From Prorocentrum cordatum (Eukaryota > Sar > Dinophyceae > Prorocentrales > Prorocentraceae), in the NCBI GenBank assembly GCA_963575745.1, contig CAUYUJ010001392.1, forward strand, positions 463,263-527,262: a DNA stretch of 64,000 nucleotides, in the 5' to 3' direction. The stretch's first letter is position 1. The number at the start of each line of letters is the position of its first letter. The notes beneath the pieces are model-generated. The model made no database searches. It was not told the origin of the DNA and worked only from the letters and a program-made list of their open reading frames with translations. This document shows positions 9,901 through 19,763 of this stretch, in pieces. A program made the translations under genes and the position numbers.

Positions 9901-10251
9901 TTACAATTTGGCGAGCGGTGAACGCTGCATTGTAGTAGAGATGACGTCGGGCTCCAGCGTTGCCTCCCGCATCTCGCTCAGCAGCGCCAGAGCCCGCGGC
10001 CACTGCTCGCCCTTCTCGCACGCGCTGATCCCAGCGCTGTAGCTGACTTGGGCGACCCCGTGGACTTCGTCCACAAGCTTCTCGAGGTGGTGCTTGAGGA
10101 GCACCTGGTCCTCCTGGGTCATCAGCGGGATCTTGTGCTGAAAAATATACGTCCCGAGATGGCTCATGGCGCCCATCGCTTTTGAGAGCCCCTGTATGAA
10201 GGGCTGATCACGCATGGCTCCTACCAGCAGTCGCTGTGGTTGAACACTCAC
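9901..10251 (-). pseudogene. PPR relic with conserved upstream segment
   Basis: One open minus-strand frame of about 116 residues has no stop. Residues 69-104 (nt 9940-10047) form a canonical PPR unit: VSYSAGISACEKGEQWPRAL followed by ALLSEMREATLEPDVI. Upstream residues 1-68 (PFIQGLSKAMGAMSHLG..., TQEDQVLLKHHLEKLVDEV) look like real protein but I do not recognise them. After the PPR unit the frame enters the 314-bp repeat family and ends, so the gene is truncated or this is a single exon. It is the best-preserved PPR piece in the window. Confidence 0.6.
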
Positions 10252-10499
10252 AAGGGCAGCGCCTGGAAATAATTACCTGCTGTGCAAGCGCCCATTGCTG
10301 CCGAGGGCGATTTCGTCGCCGCTTGGTAGCCCGGCTTCGCGCATTTCCATTGTAGACGCGCGCAGAAGAGGGGCGGGGAGAGGAAGCTGGGCCTCATGAT
10401 AATGCGGCGGGGGGGGTCCCAAGGAGGGAGAGAGCGTGATCCACCGCCGCTTTACTGTGGAAAATTGCCAACCTTTTCCTCCTGAGCCCTGGGGTCTCC

Positions 10500-10583
10500 C
10501 CCCCCTCCGAAAAAATCCCCCCCCCCCCCCCCCCCCCCCCCCACCCCCCCCCCCCCCCCCCGCCCCCCCCCCCCCCCCCCCCC

Positions 10584-10614
<31 letters not shown>

Positions 10615-10720
10615 TGCTGGACCACCCCCCCCCCCCCCACCCCCCCCCCCCCCCCCCCCTTTTCCCCCCCCGGCAACCCCCCCACTCCCCTAACCCCTCC
10701 CTTCCCCCCCCTTTCCCACT
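10500..10720. repeat. Poly-C tract inside the TIR element
   Basis: C runs interrupted by single A, G or T residues, including a CCTGCTGGACCA interruption near 10613-10624. Runs like these are prone to assembly and sequencing error, so exact lengths should not be trusted. Confidence 0.9.
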
Positions 10721-10849
10721 CGAAAACGGGGGGGTCACTACGGTTTCGAACCCCTCCCCCCCCCCTCCGATACGGAAAAAAAACTGGTGGGGGCCACTAC
10801 CGGTTCGCACCCCCCCTTCCCCTTTCCCCCCCCCCCCCCTACTCACCGC

Positions 10850-11880
10850 CAGCAAACGACTCCCGGTCCCCACCACCGTCCGCATCACATCCCCCACTGG
10901 TGTTCCCAGCACCACTGTCCTCACCACCACTGTCCCCACTGGTTCCACCACCGTCCCTACTGTCCCCACCAGTGCCCCCACCACTGTCGCACTGTCCCCA
11001 CTGTCCCCACCACTGTTCCCACCACGGTTCCACTCTCCCCACTGTCTCCACGGCCCCAACCACTGCCCGACTATCCCCACTGTCTCCACTATCCCACTGA
11101 CTCCTCCGCTGTCCCACTGAGCTGTCCCACTGTTCCCACCACTGTCCCCACTGTCCCCACCACTGTCCCCACTGTACCTCTGTCCCATTGTCCCACCGCC
11201 GTCCTCGCCACCGCCTTCACCACTGTCCCCACCACCATTGTACCCTCCACTGTCCCACTGTTTCCACCTCATTCCCATTGTCCCCACACCACTGTTCCCA
11301 CCACCACCGTCACCACCACTGTCCACTGTCCCCCCCTGTTCCCACCATTGTCCCCACCACTGTCCCCACCACTACCGTCCCCACTACTGTCCCACTCCCC
11401 ACTGTTCCCACCACTGTTCCCACAACGGTTCCACTCTCCCCACTGTCTCCACGAACACAACCACTGCCTATCCCCACTGTCCCCACTGTCCCACTGACTC
11501 CTCCGCTGTCCCACTGAGCTGTCCCACTGTTCCCACCACTGTCCCCACTGTCCCCACCACTGTCCCCACTGTGCCTCTGTCCCATTGTCCCACCGCCGTC
11601 CTCGCCACCGCCTTTACCACTGTCCCCACCACCATTGTACCCTCCACTATCCCACTGTTTCCACCTCATTCCCACTGTCCTCACCACCACTGTCCCCACC
11701 ACCACCGTCCCCACCACTGTCCACTGTCCCCCCTGTTACCACCATTGTCCCCACCACTGTCCCCACCACTACCGTCCCCACCACTGTCCCCCTGTCCCAC
11801 TGTCCCCACCACTGTCCCACTGTCCCCTCGCCACTGTCCCCGCCAACACCGTCCCCACCACTGTCCGCACCCCCACTCGA
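10850..11880. repeat. CACTGTCCC/CCACCACTGTCC minisatellite with 397-bp higher-order copy
   Basis: Short CACCACTGTCCC and CCCCACTGTCCC units fill the region. A higher-order duplication is visible: CTCCTCCGCTGTCCCACTGA starts at 11101 and again at 11498, and the following 350 bp match closely. Translations (SPLSHCPHHCP and similar, or GDSGGDSG on the other strand) are repeat artefacts. Confidence 0.9.
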
Positions 11881-12085
11881 TTTCCGAAGGGGGTGGGGGG
11901 GGGGTTCGAACCGGTAGTGACCACCCCCCCCCTTTTCATGATGAACTGGGGGGGGGGGGAGGGGTTCGAACCGGTAGTGACCCCCCCCCGGTTTTCCGGA
12001 GGGGGGGGGGGGAGGGGTTCGAACCGGTAGTGACCCCTCCCGGTTTTCCGCCAGCAGCGGTAGAACACGCTCTTTCCAAGGAGGG

Positions 12086-12880
12086 CACATCCAGATTAGG
12101 AGAGCGGGAGGGATCCAAGGACCCCCCCCCCGCTAGACAACTCCCAAATGGGGTCCGAGTAGATGGGATTGGAAGATTGCACCCCTCGCGGATGCATCGG
12201 CGACGTCGGCGTGGAGACAATCGGGCCTCACGTCGAGCCGCATCGCCGATGCACCAGCGATGCGGCGCGATACATCAGCGATGCGGCGCGATCCTCCGAC
12301 CACATCTACTCAGGCCCAAGTTGGAAGACCTGGACCTGCACTCTCAGACGCCCCCCCTCGCTTTCCTCTTCTTCTCACTCGCCTGCGCGCCGCTGAGCAG
12401 AGATGCGAGAGCCCCCCCCACAGGTCGTCCGTGCCAAGGCCCTCGACGTCTCGCCTGCTGCCCGAGGGTGTGCCGACACAGTCCGGGGGATTAGCGGCGG
12501 CTGCCCCCTGGCAGAGAGGTGCTCCGTCGCTGCGCGGATGTCGACCACGCTGCCTCGGATACTCCAGCAGCCGAGCGGGGCGAGGGACAAGGAGGAGGAG
12601 GGAGAAGGGAGGAGAAGTGGGAGGATGAGGAGAAGGAGGAAGGGGAGCAGGAGAAGGAAGGGCGAAGTACCTCCCCACCTACTGGAGCCAATGTAACGGC
12701 CACGCGGAGCATGTTTGGCCGCAACCCTCGACGGTACGCGGCGAGAGCACGCCCAGGGGCCTCTCCTTCTTCCCGGCCGGCGACTCGCCGTCGCAGTCGC
12801 TGTCGTCCATTGTGTCGTCCAGGCCTGGCAGGTGCGCGGGGGCGCTGGGAGCTGCTGGAAAAGAGGAGAGTGGCTCGTGC
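12086..12880. other. No gene; short GCGATGCGGCGCGAT direct repeats
   Basis: Near 12256-12292, AGCGATGCGGCGCGAT occurs twice in direct tandem with a diverged third copy. Around 12585-12665 the plus strand is GGAGGAG-rich. I see no coding evidence. Confidence 0.5.
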
Positions 12881-13085
12881 TCCTCCTCCTCCTCTTCCTC
12901 CTCCTCCTCCTCCTCCTCCTCCTCCCCCTCCTCCTCCTGCTCCTGCTCACAATAACCACCACCATCACCATCACCACCATCATTCATTATCGTCATCGTC
13001 ATCGTCATCATCATCTTCATCGCCATCATCACCATCATCGCCATTATTATCAACATCATCATCACCAGCATCATCATAAACACCA
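12880..13085. repeat. CTC tract followed by degenerate ATC satellite
   Basis: CTC triplets at about 12882-12940 change into CACCATCAC, CATCATCGTCATC and similar ATC-derived triplets to about 13080. Confidence 0.9.
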
Positions 13086-13304
13086 GAATAATAATAGTAA
13101 AAATTACCCTGGCGACGTACCCAACCCCTGCGCAAAAGCGGGGCGCAAATAGTTTAGGATACTTTATAAGGGGGCGATGACGGAGCGAGGGTTACATATG
13201 TCTGCAGACGGAATTCGGGAGACTCGCGGGACACTGGCTACAGGAAAAGGGCTTGATAAAGCTGATGATTTACAATTCCTGAGCACTCCTAGCCACTTCG
13301 AAAA

Positions 13305-14800
13305 CGGGGATCACAGCAGGCCTCGAAAGTGGCGGAAGGTTCACAGATCGCAGCCCCGCAGGATGGCGAGGTATAATTGAATCTGCCCGTGGCCCTCACT
13401 GGCTCGGGCCCCCCAGCAGGCCTCGAAAATGGCGGCAGTTTTCGCAGATCGCAGCCCCCCAGGGATGGCGAGGTCATTTGAATCCGCCGGTGGCCCTCAC
13501 TGTTGACTGGGCCCCCCAGCAGCCTCGCATAATGGCGACAGTTTCGCAGATCGGCAGCCCACTCAGGATGGCGATGTCTATTTGAATCCGCGCGTGCCCT
13601 CACTGTGCCTGGGCCCCCACGAGGCTCCAAAGTGGCGACAGGTTCACAGATCGCAGCCCCGCAGGGATGGCGAGGTCTCATTTGAATCTGCCCGTGGCCC
13701 GCACTGTGCTGGGCCCCCCAGCAGGCCTCGAAAATGGCGGCAGTTTCGCAGATCGCAGCCCCCCAGGGACGGCGAGGTCTAATTTGAATCCGCGCGTGGC
13801 CCTCACTGTGCTGGGCCCCCCAGAAGGCCTCGAAAATGGCGACAGTTTCGCAGATCGCAGCCCCCCAGGGATGGCGAGGTCTAATTTGAATCTGCCCGTG
13901 GCCCTCACTGTGGTGGGCCCCCCAGCAGGCCTCCTCGAAAATGGCGACAGTTTCACAGATCGCAGCCCCCCAGGGATGGCTAGGTCTAATTTGAATCTGC
14001 GCGTCGCCCTCACTGTGCTGGGCCCCCCAGCAGGCCTCGAAAATGGCGACAGTTTCACAGATCGCAGCCCCCCAGGGATGGCGAGGTCTAATTTGAATCT
14101 GCGCGTGGCCCTCACTGTGCTGGGCCCCCCAGCAGGCCTCGAAAATGGCGACAGTTTCACAGATCGCAGCCCCCCCAGGGATGGCGAGGTCTCATTTGAA
14201 TCTGCCCGTGGCCCTCACTGTGCTGGGCCCCCCAGCAGGCCTCAAAAATGGCGGCAGTTTCGCAGATCGCAGCCCCCCAGGGATGGCGAGGTCTAATTTG
14301 AATCCGCGCGTGGCCCTCATTGTGCTGGGCCCCCCAGCAGGCCTCGAAAGTGGCGACAGTTTCACAGATCGCAGCCCCCCAGGGAGGGCGAGGTCTAATT
14401 TGGATCTGCCGCGATTACCCTCTATGCTGGACCCCCCAGCAGGCCTCGAAAGTGGCGACAGTTTCACAGATCGCAGCCCCCCAGGGAGGGCGAGGTCTAA
14501 TTTGGATCTGCCGCGATTACCCTCTATGCTGGACCCCCCAGCAGGCCTCGAAAGTGGCCACAATTTCACAGATCGCAGCCCCCCCCCCCAGGGATGGCGA
14601 GGTCTGATTTGAATCTGCCGCGATTACCCTCTATGCTGAGCCCCCCAGCAGGCCTCGAAAGTGGCGACAGTTTCACAGATCGCAGCCCCCCAGGAATGGC
14701 GAGGTCTAATTTGGATCTGCCGCGATTACCCTCTATGCTGGACCCCCCAGCAGGCCTCGAAAGTGGCGACAGTTTCACAGATCGCAGCCCCCCGCGGGCA
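13305..14800. repeat. 102-bp tandem minisatellite, about 15 units
   Basis: Each unit holds GGATGGCGAGGTCTAATTTG, GTGGCCCTCACTGTGCTGGG, CCCCCCAGCAGGCCTCGAAA and GACAGTTTCACAGATCGCAG. Spacing is about 101-103 bp with occasional 1-5-bp indels. Units from about 14400 on share the variant CTGCCGCGATTACCCTCTATG, which shows local homogenisation in the right third. The period is near a multiple of three, so a 34-residue repeat (MARSNLNLRVALTVLGPPAG plus LENGDSFTDRSPPG) runs through several units, but indels break it repeatedly. Confidence 0.93.
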
Positions 14801-14904
14801 AGACAGGAAGAGGCGGGAGGCGGGAGGCGGGAGAAGGGACGCGACCACACTGCTCTATTCAAAACGAAAACCCAACCAAGGAGGGTTGGGAATAATAATA
14901 ATAA

Positions 14905-16238
14905 CTGGCGCCGAGCCTTTGGTGCATAGACGCCAACGGTCGACTAGGTTCGCTTGAGTCCAGCTCGGTCGGCTGTGACGGTTGGGCCCAAGAAGAAGAT
15001 TCCAATGGCAGTGAGTTGCACAGGTTTGCTGTCGCAGCAGAGCTGGCGGTAGTCAACAATTTCGGAGATGGAGCAGGAGATGGCTTCACATGGGTAAGTG
15101 TACCAGGGCATCAACATCGCATTGCTTATGTTGTGGCAGGTGCCCAGTGGAATGAATGCATCCAGGAGCACGGCGCGCGGGCTGACGTTGATTTCACGAC
15201 AGCCGCTAAAGACAAGATGAAGAGAAGGTGCACCGCTGGGAAGGGAGAGGATGAGAAGGAGGAGGACAATCACTTTCCAATGTATTGCCTAATGAGCTGG
15301 AGGGCTGAGCCAGGGGCAAAAAGGGTCGGGGGTGGTCCTGGTTACGACAGGGCTAGGACGTTTGACGAAGACCATAAAAAGCCCTTTGTTGAACAGCTCA
15401 AAGACTTCCCCGCCCCCCACTGGAACGAAGATGTGAACGATCAGACTTGGAGGCTACAATCAGCTATGATTGGAGCTGCCCGCGAGTGCTTCCCCCTTTC
15501 CTCACAGCGCGCCCGTCAGCCGTACGTTCGAGCGCAGAACCTTGAGTTTATTGCGCTCCGTCAGAGAGTACGGGAGGCTTTGAGAGTTGGAGGGGCTGGC
15601 CAGGCCCAACGAGTTTTCAACGTCGAAGCGAATATTCACATGAAACCAGACATGTTGAAGGTCATCGAAGACCGGCCAGCCGCAAAGACAATCATGCTGC
15701 CGGCTCGGATGTCCTTGGAAGGTAAATCTGGGATCAAGGCTTGGACTAAGAGCCTGGTGGAGTGTATCCGCGGCAAGTCGCAGGTCCTCAGAGCCATGCT
15801 GGACGCAGATCGACATGCTTCTATGGAGGGTCTTGCCGACAAGCTCGGGAGATCCATCTCAGAGGGAAATAACAATGAGGGCTGGGCTGTGCTGCATGCC
15901 CTCAGGCGGTTCGGTGGGGGTGGGGGCAAAAAGAACACGGCCCTCAACAGTGCTTCCCCCCTCAGAATCGACGCAAAAGGAAATGCGTTGGCAACGAAGC
16001 AAGACATGGCAAGAGATGTTGCGAAGCACTTCAGCGAACTCGAGCATGCTGAACGGATCTCACAGCAGGCCCACGTCGAGACATATGGTTCAGGCATGCC
16101 CAACACGGAGTATGAGAAGGTCGATCACGCCAATGTTATCACCTCAAGAGAAACTGAGCTAATGTTGAGCAGACTTGACACTGGCAAAGCGGCTGGACCC
16201 GACAGGATTTTCAACGAAGTGCTGCGATGCGCCCCCCC
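14905..16238 (+). pseudogene. Non-LTR retrotransposon relic: endonuclease end and RT linker
   Basis: This is the first part of a decayed LINE-type ORF2. It starts abruptly beside the 102-bp array, so the element is 5'-truncated. The frame opens with IDANGRLGS, then NGSELHRFAV, ELAVVNNFGDG and FTWVSVPGHQHRIAYV, which match the C-terminal part of an APE-type endonuclease (family pattern NG...L, TW, RIDY). The Asp of RIDY is Ala here. A long linker rich in charged residues follows, and then the RT entry motif TGKAAGPDRIFNEVLR near 16186. The frame is lost at a C7 run at 16232-16238. The first possible conventional start lies well inside, so no start is called. Confidence 0.8.
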
Positions 16239-17195
16239 AGGAGATGGCAAGGCGCATTCACCCGATCCCGGTGAAAGCAACCTTGCACGCGCGCGATCCT
16301 GCTGCATTTGAAGGAGGGATTACGTTTGACCTGTTACAAAATGAACGGCAAGCCCTCGCTTACAGCCAGTTACAGACAGATCTTGCTTATGAGGACTATA
16401 GCGAAATGCCATCACGCGTTTCTCAGAACTAGACTGTCTACGGTTGTGAAGTATATTTTGAGGACCTCGCAATGCGGAGGCGCCCAAGGAAAAGGGAAGG
16501 ACACGGCCTCACACATGGTTCGTGCGGCGATGGAGTTGGCCAGGGCCCAAAAGCACAACTTGTTGGTCGCATTCACCGACCTGAGGGCCGCTTTCTACAG
16601 GGTGGTTCGGGAGTTGGTCTTTGGGGGACTCGTTAGACGTGAAGAATCGGATGATATCGCTGGTTCAATTGACCTTCTTCTTATCGTGTAGCCGAGCATG
16701 GACAAACTTACCAATGGGCCAGGAGTGTTAGAAAAATATGTGAAGGATTCCATATGATTTATGCTCTCCAGGACGTTCACCTGGACGCCTGGTTCGCGGT
16801 CCGCGGGGATGACAAAATCGCCAGGACCCTCATGGGAACCCGCCCTGGAAGCAACATGGAGGACATGGTTTTCAATGTATCGTTCGCGCCGATACTTGAA
16901 GAATGTCACCGCAAGATGAAGAGAGCCCAGCTTGCCATTGAGTTGCCCGAAACTGTCGGACCGTTTGCAGGCGAGCAAACCAGAGATCACAGAACAATAT
17001 CAGCCGCAACCTATGCTGGAGATTTAACTGCGCTTGCCTTCTGGAAAGACAACGAGTCTCTACGCCCTACAGCCTGTCGTCTTTGTACCATTCTGCATGA
17101 GGCCACCGCATCCAAAGGGATGCAGCTCAATTACGGAAAAGGCGAAACAGGGTTCTCTGCAGGTATATATGGGGAAAGTAGTACAAGTGCCATGC
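16239..17195 (+). pseudogene. Non-LTR retrotransposon relic: reverse transcriptase domain
   Basis: The RT domain is spread over shifted frames. First comes MARRIHPIPVKATLHARDPA to about 16315; then, after a frameshift, SYRQILLMRTIAKCHHAFLR and CGGAQGKGKD; then motif A, VAFTDLRAAFYRV, with the catalytic Asp at 16578-16580. Another shift near 16680 leads to QDVHLDAWF, motif B GTRPGSNMEDMVFN, and motif C. Motif C reads TYAGDL where active enzymes have a Tyr/Phe-x-Asp-Asp box. The first Asp is Gly (GGA, 17018-17020), so catalysis is predicted lost. A 24-bp tandem duplication (TCTGCGAAAGGGGACGGGTA) lies at 17203-17250, at the next frame change. Confidence 0.85.
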
Positions 17196-18250
17196 AAGAG
17201 TGGTCTGCGAAAGGGGACGGGTATGGGGATCTGCGAAAGGGGACGGGTATTTGAAGATTGGCACATACGATGTTTCGGCTGAAATATGCAGCACGCACAA
17301 GCATTCAGGAAGCGAGCTCCACGTAGAAGGCCTATTTGGCCCTGAATTACAAGCCCGAGCGGCGTCAAAGAACGAGGGCCTGGGACCATTAAAAAAATCT
17401 CTTTTCAGGATGCGTGGAGTAGAAACAGAGACCAAGCTTAGGTTTTGCCACCCCTTGTGCACCACCAAACTGTTGTTCCATGGGTGCGTTTGGGGACCGT
17501 TGGGGGCCAAGGATGCCGAGAAACTCAGGATGGAGTTTTTGAAGCCATATCGAGAAGCCACCGGTGAGGCAGCCTGGAGGGCTAACCACGATGGTGCGCG
17601 CAGGCACACGGACGACGTGCTGTTGGAGGCACAGCAATTTGACATCGAGATTGTGCTGCGCATTCTTCGCCTCCGCTATCTGTCGCGCGTGCTCTCTAAG
17701 GCCCCCCCCCCCGAGCTGAGACTCCTCTTGGATGCCCTGTGGGAGTTCGAAGACGGTTGGTGCGCTATGTTGCGTAGGGACTCAGAGTGGTTAGAGGCTC
17801 ATGCTAGCCCCGTTGTAGGGAACGATGGGGTCACAATTGGGAGTTGGTTCGGGGTCGCCCGCGAGGCCCCCAAAGAATGTGCCTGCATGGTCCGCAAGGC
17901 TGTCGCCAATCACACTTACTGGAGCCGGGACCAGTTAAGTCTTTCGAGGTGGAGGAGGAAAATGTACGACGTGTGTGCTGCGAGTGGCATTAAGCCTCCA
18001 CCTACTGTGCCGACCCCCCCCCAGGAGATTGGGTATCCCTGCCAGGACTGTGGGGCGGTTTTGGGATCAAAAGGCAGTTGGCGACTCCATCGAGTGAGGG
18101 ATCACCCAGACCAAGATCCTGCAGCGAGGCATGCGAGGGGAGGGACGTGCCACGTCTGTCTACAGTGATTCACCACTCGCGCGCGTCTGCTCCAGCACTT
18201 GAGAAGGGGAAGCAGGTGGCGTCTGGCGGGCTGGGTTTCTCACACTCCAC
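17196..18250 (+). pseudogene. Non-LTR retrotransposon relic: post-RT region with two C2H2-type fingers
   Basis: One frame runs from about 17200 to 18168. It includes a helical region typical of the segment after RT (LFRMRGVETETKLRFCHPLC, IVLRILRLRYLSRVL). Near its end is a zinc finger CQDC...HRVRDH with spacing C-x2-C-x12-H-x4-H. A second finger begins CHVCLQ, meets TGA at 18166-18168, and continues in the same frame as FTTRARLLQHLRRG, again with x12 between Cys and His. The stop therefore falls inside a finger and is a mutation, not a natural end. Such fingers probably help bind template or target nucleic acid. Confidence 0.8.
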
Positions 18251-19449
18251 CGATGGAAGCAGACGAGAGAAAAAGAGAGAGAGAGAGAGAGCGAAAAAAA
18301 ATGTGCGAAGAGCAAGCCGAGACTCAGCGTCTCAAGGCTAGGGGCCTCTACTATGCCAAAGCTGAGGTGTCAGTTTACCCAGTCTACGGGCCAGCTGTTC
18401 CTCCTCCCTCACCTGAGATGGTTTCCACAACCAGTCCCATTGCAGTGCCCGAGCAGTTTCCACAACCAGTCCCATTGCAAGCTGTGCAGTTGTTTGGCGT
18501 TGCGCCGATCTCCCTGCCAGTTTCAAGCAGCAGTATCAAGTACGTATTGCATCTCTTCAGCGGCCAGAGACGCCAAGGAGACTTGCAGGGCCATTTTGAA
18601 AGATGCACCGAGCAGTCGAAGGCAGCGGTGTGGATGTTGTCAGCAGCCGACGTCGTGCACGACGGGGTCTTGGGGGATCTGAGGAATGCCGCTGCCATCG
18701 ACAAGTTATTAGACCTCTGCTGCGCAAGCAGAGCGATAGCTGTGATCGCAAGCCCCCCATCTGAGACTTGGAGTTTAGCCCGAGCCGGTTGCTTAAATAA
18801 TGGAGACGGGGAGACGCGACAGCTGCGCTCAATTTCCTCGCCGTGGGGCATACCACAGCTAAAAGGAAAAGAGTGGGCCCAGCTGGAATGTGCTCATGAT
18901 CTGTATCGAGCCTCGATCCTATTTGCATATGTGGCTGCAGCAGCTGGCATGACAGCAGTGACCGAGCACCCTGCACCACCGACTGATCAGTTCCTTCCAT
19001 CCTCCTGGCCCTCGGAGGAAACTTCACATCTGATTAGATTGCAGCACCCAGGCGTAGAGACAGAGCTCGTCTGGTTGGATCAGTGTGAGTTTGAAGCTGA
19101 ATTTGTGAAGCCAACATGTCTTTTGGTTGTGAATATGCCGTCCTTGGGCAGTCACTTGCGACAGATTCCGGGGCAAGGCTGATGTACACACCCTCTTGGC
19201 AGCCACAGAATGTCGACCAGTCGTGCTCAAGATAGCACGATCAATGCTGCTCCTGCAGGGCAGTATCCAGACAGGCTGTGCGCGTTCATTGCCTCTCACG
19301 TGCATCAGTTTTGCGTGTACGCAGGACCTCTTGTGGATCCACACAGAGGGCCGCAGGATATCGAGGAGGATGTAATTAGACGTTTTGCCCCCCTGGACGC
19401 ATACAATGTTGCGCACTCCTGGGGGGACACTGCCAGAGTTCAAGGATGA
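18251..19449 (+). pseudogene. Retroelement C-terminal domain resembling a C5-cytosine methyltransferase
   Basis: The same frame as the zinc fingers continues through a Lys/Arg/Glu-rich linker (18260-18330) and a Pro-rich spacer with a 36-bp internal duplication (CCACAACCAGTCCCATTGCA twice, 18428-18479). A globular domain follows: YVLHLFSGQRRQGDLQ (LFSG at 18553-18564, compare methyltransferase motif I), SAADVVHDGVLGDL, and VIASPPSETWSLAR (18745-18786, compare the catalytic PC motif; here Ser replaces Cys), then TAVTEHPAPP. A TGA at 19180-19182 is followed in frame by QYPDRLCAFIASHVHQF and a stop at 19447-19449. Eukaryotic retrotransposons, including dinoflagellate ones, are known to have acquired such domains. 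This copy looks inactive. Confidence 0.6.
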
Positions 19450-19591
19450 GGCTGGCGTAATAGGTGCTTGGTTTTGGATCACGGGGTCGGGTATGGTTGG
19501 GGTGGGACTCACATCCGGCCGCCCTCGTCCGACTCTCTGGGTGCGCGCGCCTCCGCCGGTGAGCAGGAAGGCCAGGCGTGCACCCGAGGAG

Positions 19592-19758
19592 TGACTACCT
19601 ACCAGACCACCCCAACCCAACCCGAAGACCCGAATTTCGGGTTGGGGGGGGTAAGGGTTCCACATGTGTTTTTTCGATGTTCCCCGACCCCCCCCCACTG
19701 GAAATCGAGGGTAAATCTGAGCCTTCGGGTTGGGTTGGGGTGGTTTGGTGGGTGGTGA
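19592..19758. mobile_element. 167-bp TIR element, copy 3, TSD AGGAG
   Basis: It starts TGACTACCTACCAGACCACC and ends GGTGGTTTGGTGGGTGGTGA. The 5-bp direct repeat AGGAG flanks it at 19587-19591 and 19759-19763. It lies 142 bp downstream of the last codon of the retrotransposon relic. Its arms are the best matched of the three copies, with CCACCCCAACCCAACCCGAA uninterrupted on both sides, so it may be the youngest. Confidence 0.88.
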
Positions 19759-19763
19759 AGGAG

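Larger units (their letters stand above)
10429..12075. mobile_element. 1.65-kb TIR element with 10-bp TSD (MULE-like, non-autonomous)
   Basis: The left end AGAGAGCGTGATCCACCGCC and the right end, on the opposite strand AAAGAGCGTGTTCTACCGCT, form terminal inverted repeats that stay alignable for about 38 bp, through TGTGGAAAA and GGCGGAAAA. The direct repeat CCAAGGAGGG flanks the element exactly at 10419-10428 and 12076-12085. Inside the termini are inverted G/C-rich units carrying GGTTCGAACC (two left, three right). The middle is a CACTGTCCC minisatellite. No transposase frame is visible. A 10-bp duplication with long termini would fit the Mutator-like group, but this is inference. Confidence 0.75.

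Noticed and set aside
9901-10251. A functional PPR gene
   Set aside because: Only one complete PPR unit is present, whereas working proteins need several. The frame ends in a repeat array, so I call it a relic or isolated exon.
11905-12035. GGTTCGAACC motifs resembling the B box of tRNA genes
   Set aside because: There is no A box, cloverleaf or acceptor stem around them. They sit in inverted G-rich units of the 1.65-kb element, and the motif is a palindrome in its own right.
13667-14296. A 209-codon gene of 34-residue repeats (MARSNLNLRVAL...)
   Set aside because: The repeat period is a multiple of three, frames on both strands stay open, and indels in other units destroy the frame.
13305-14800. 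CRISPR-like array
   Set aside because: The whole unit is repeated with no unique spacers, and the host is a eukaryote.
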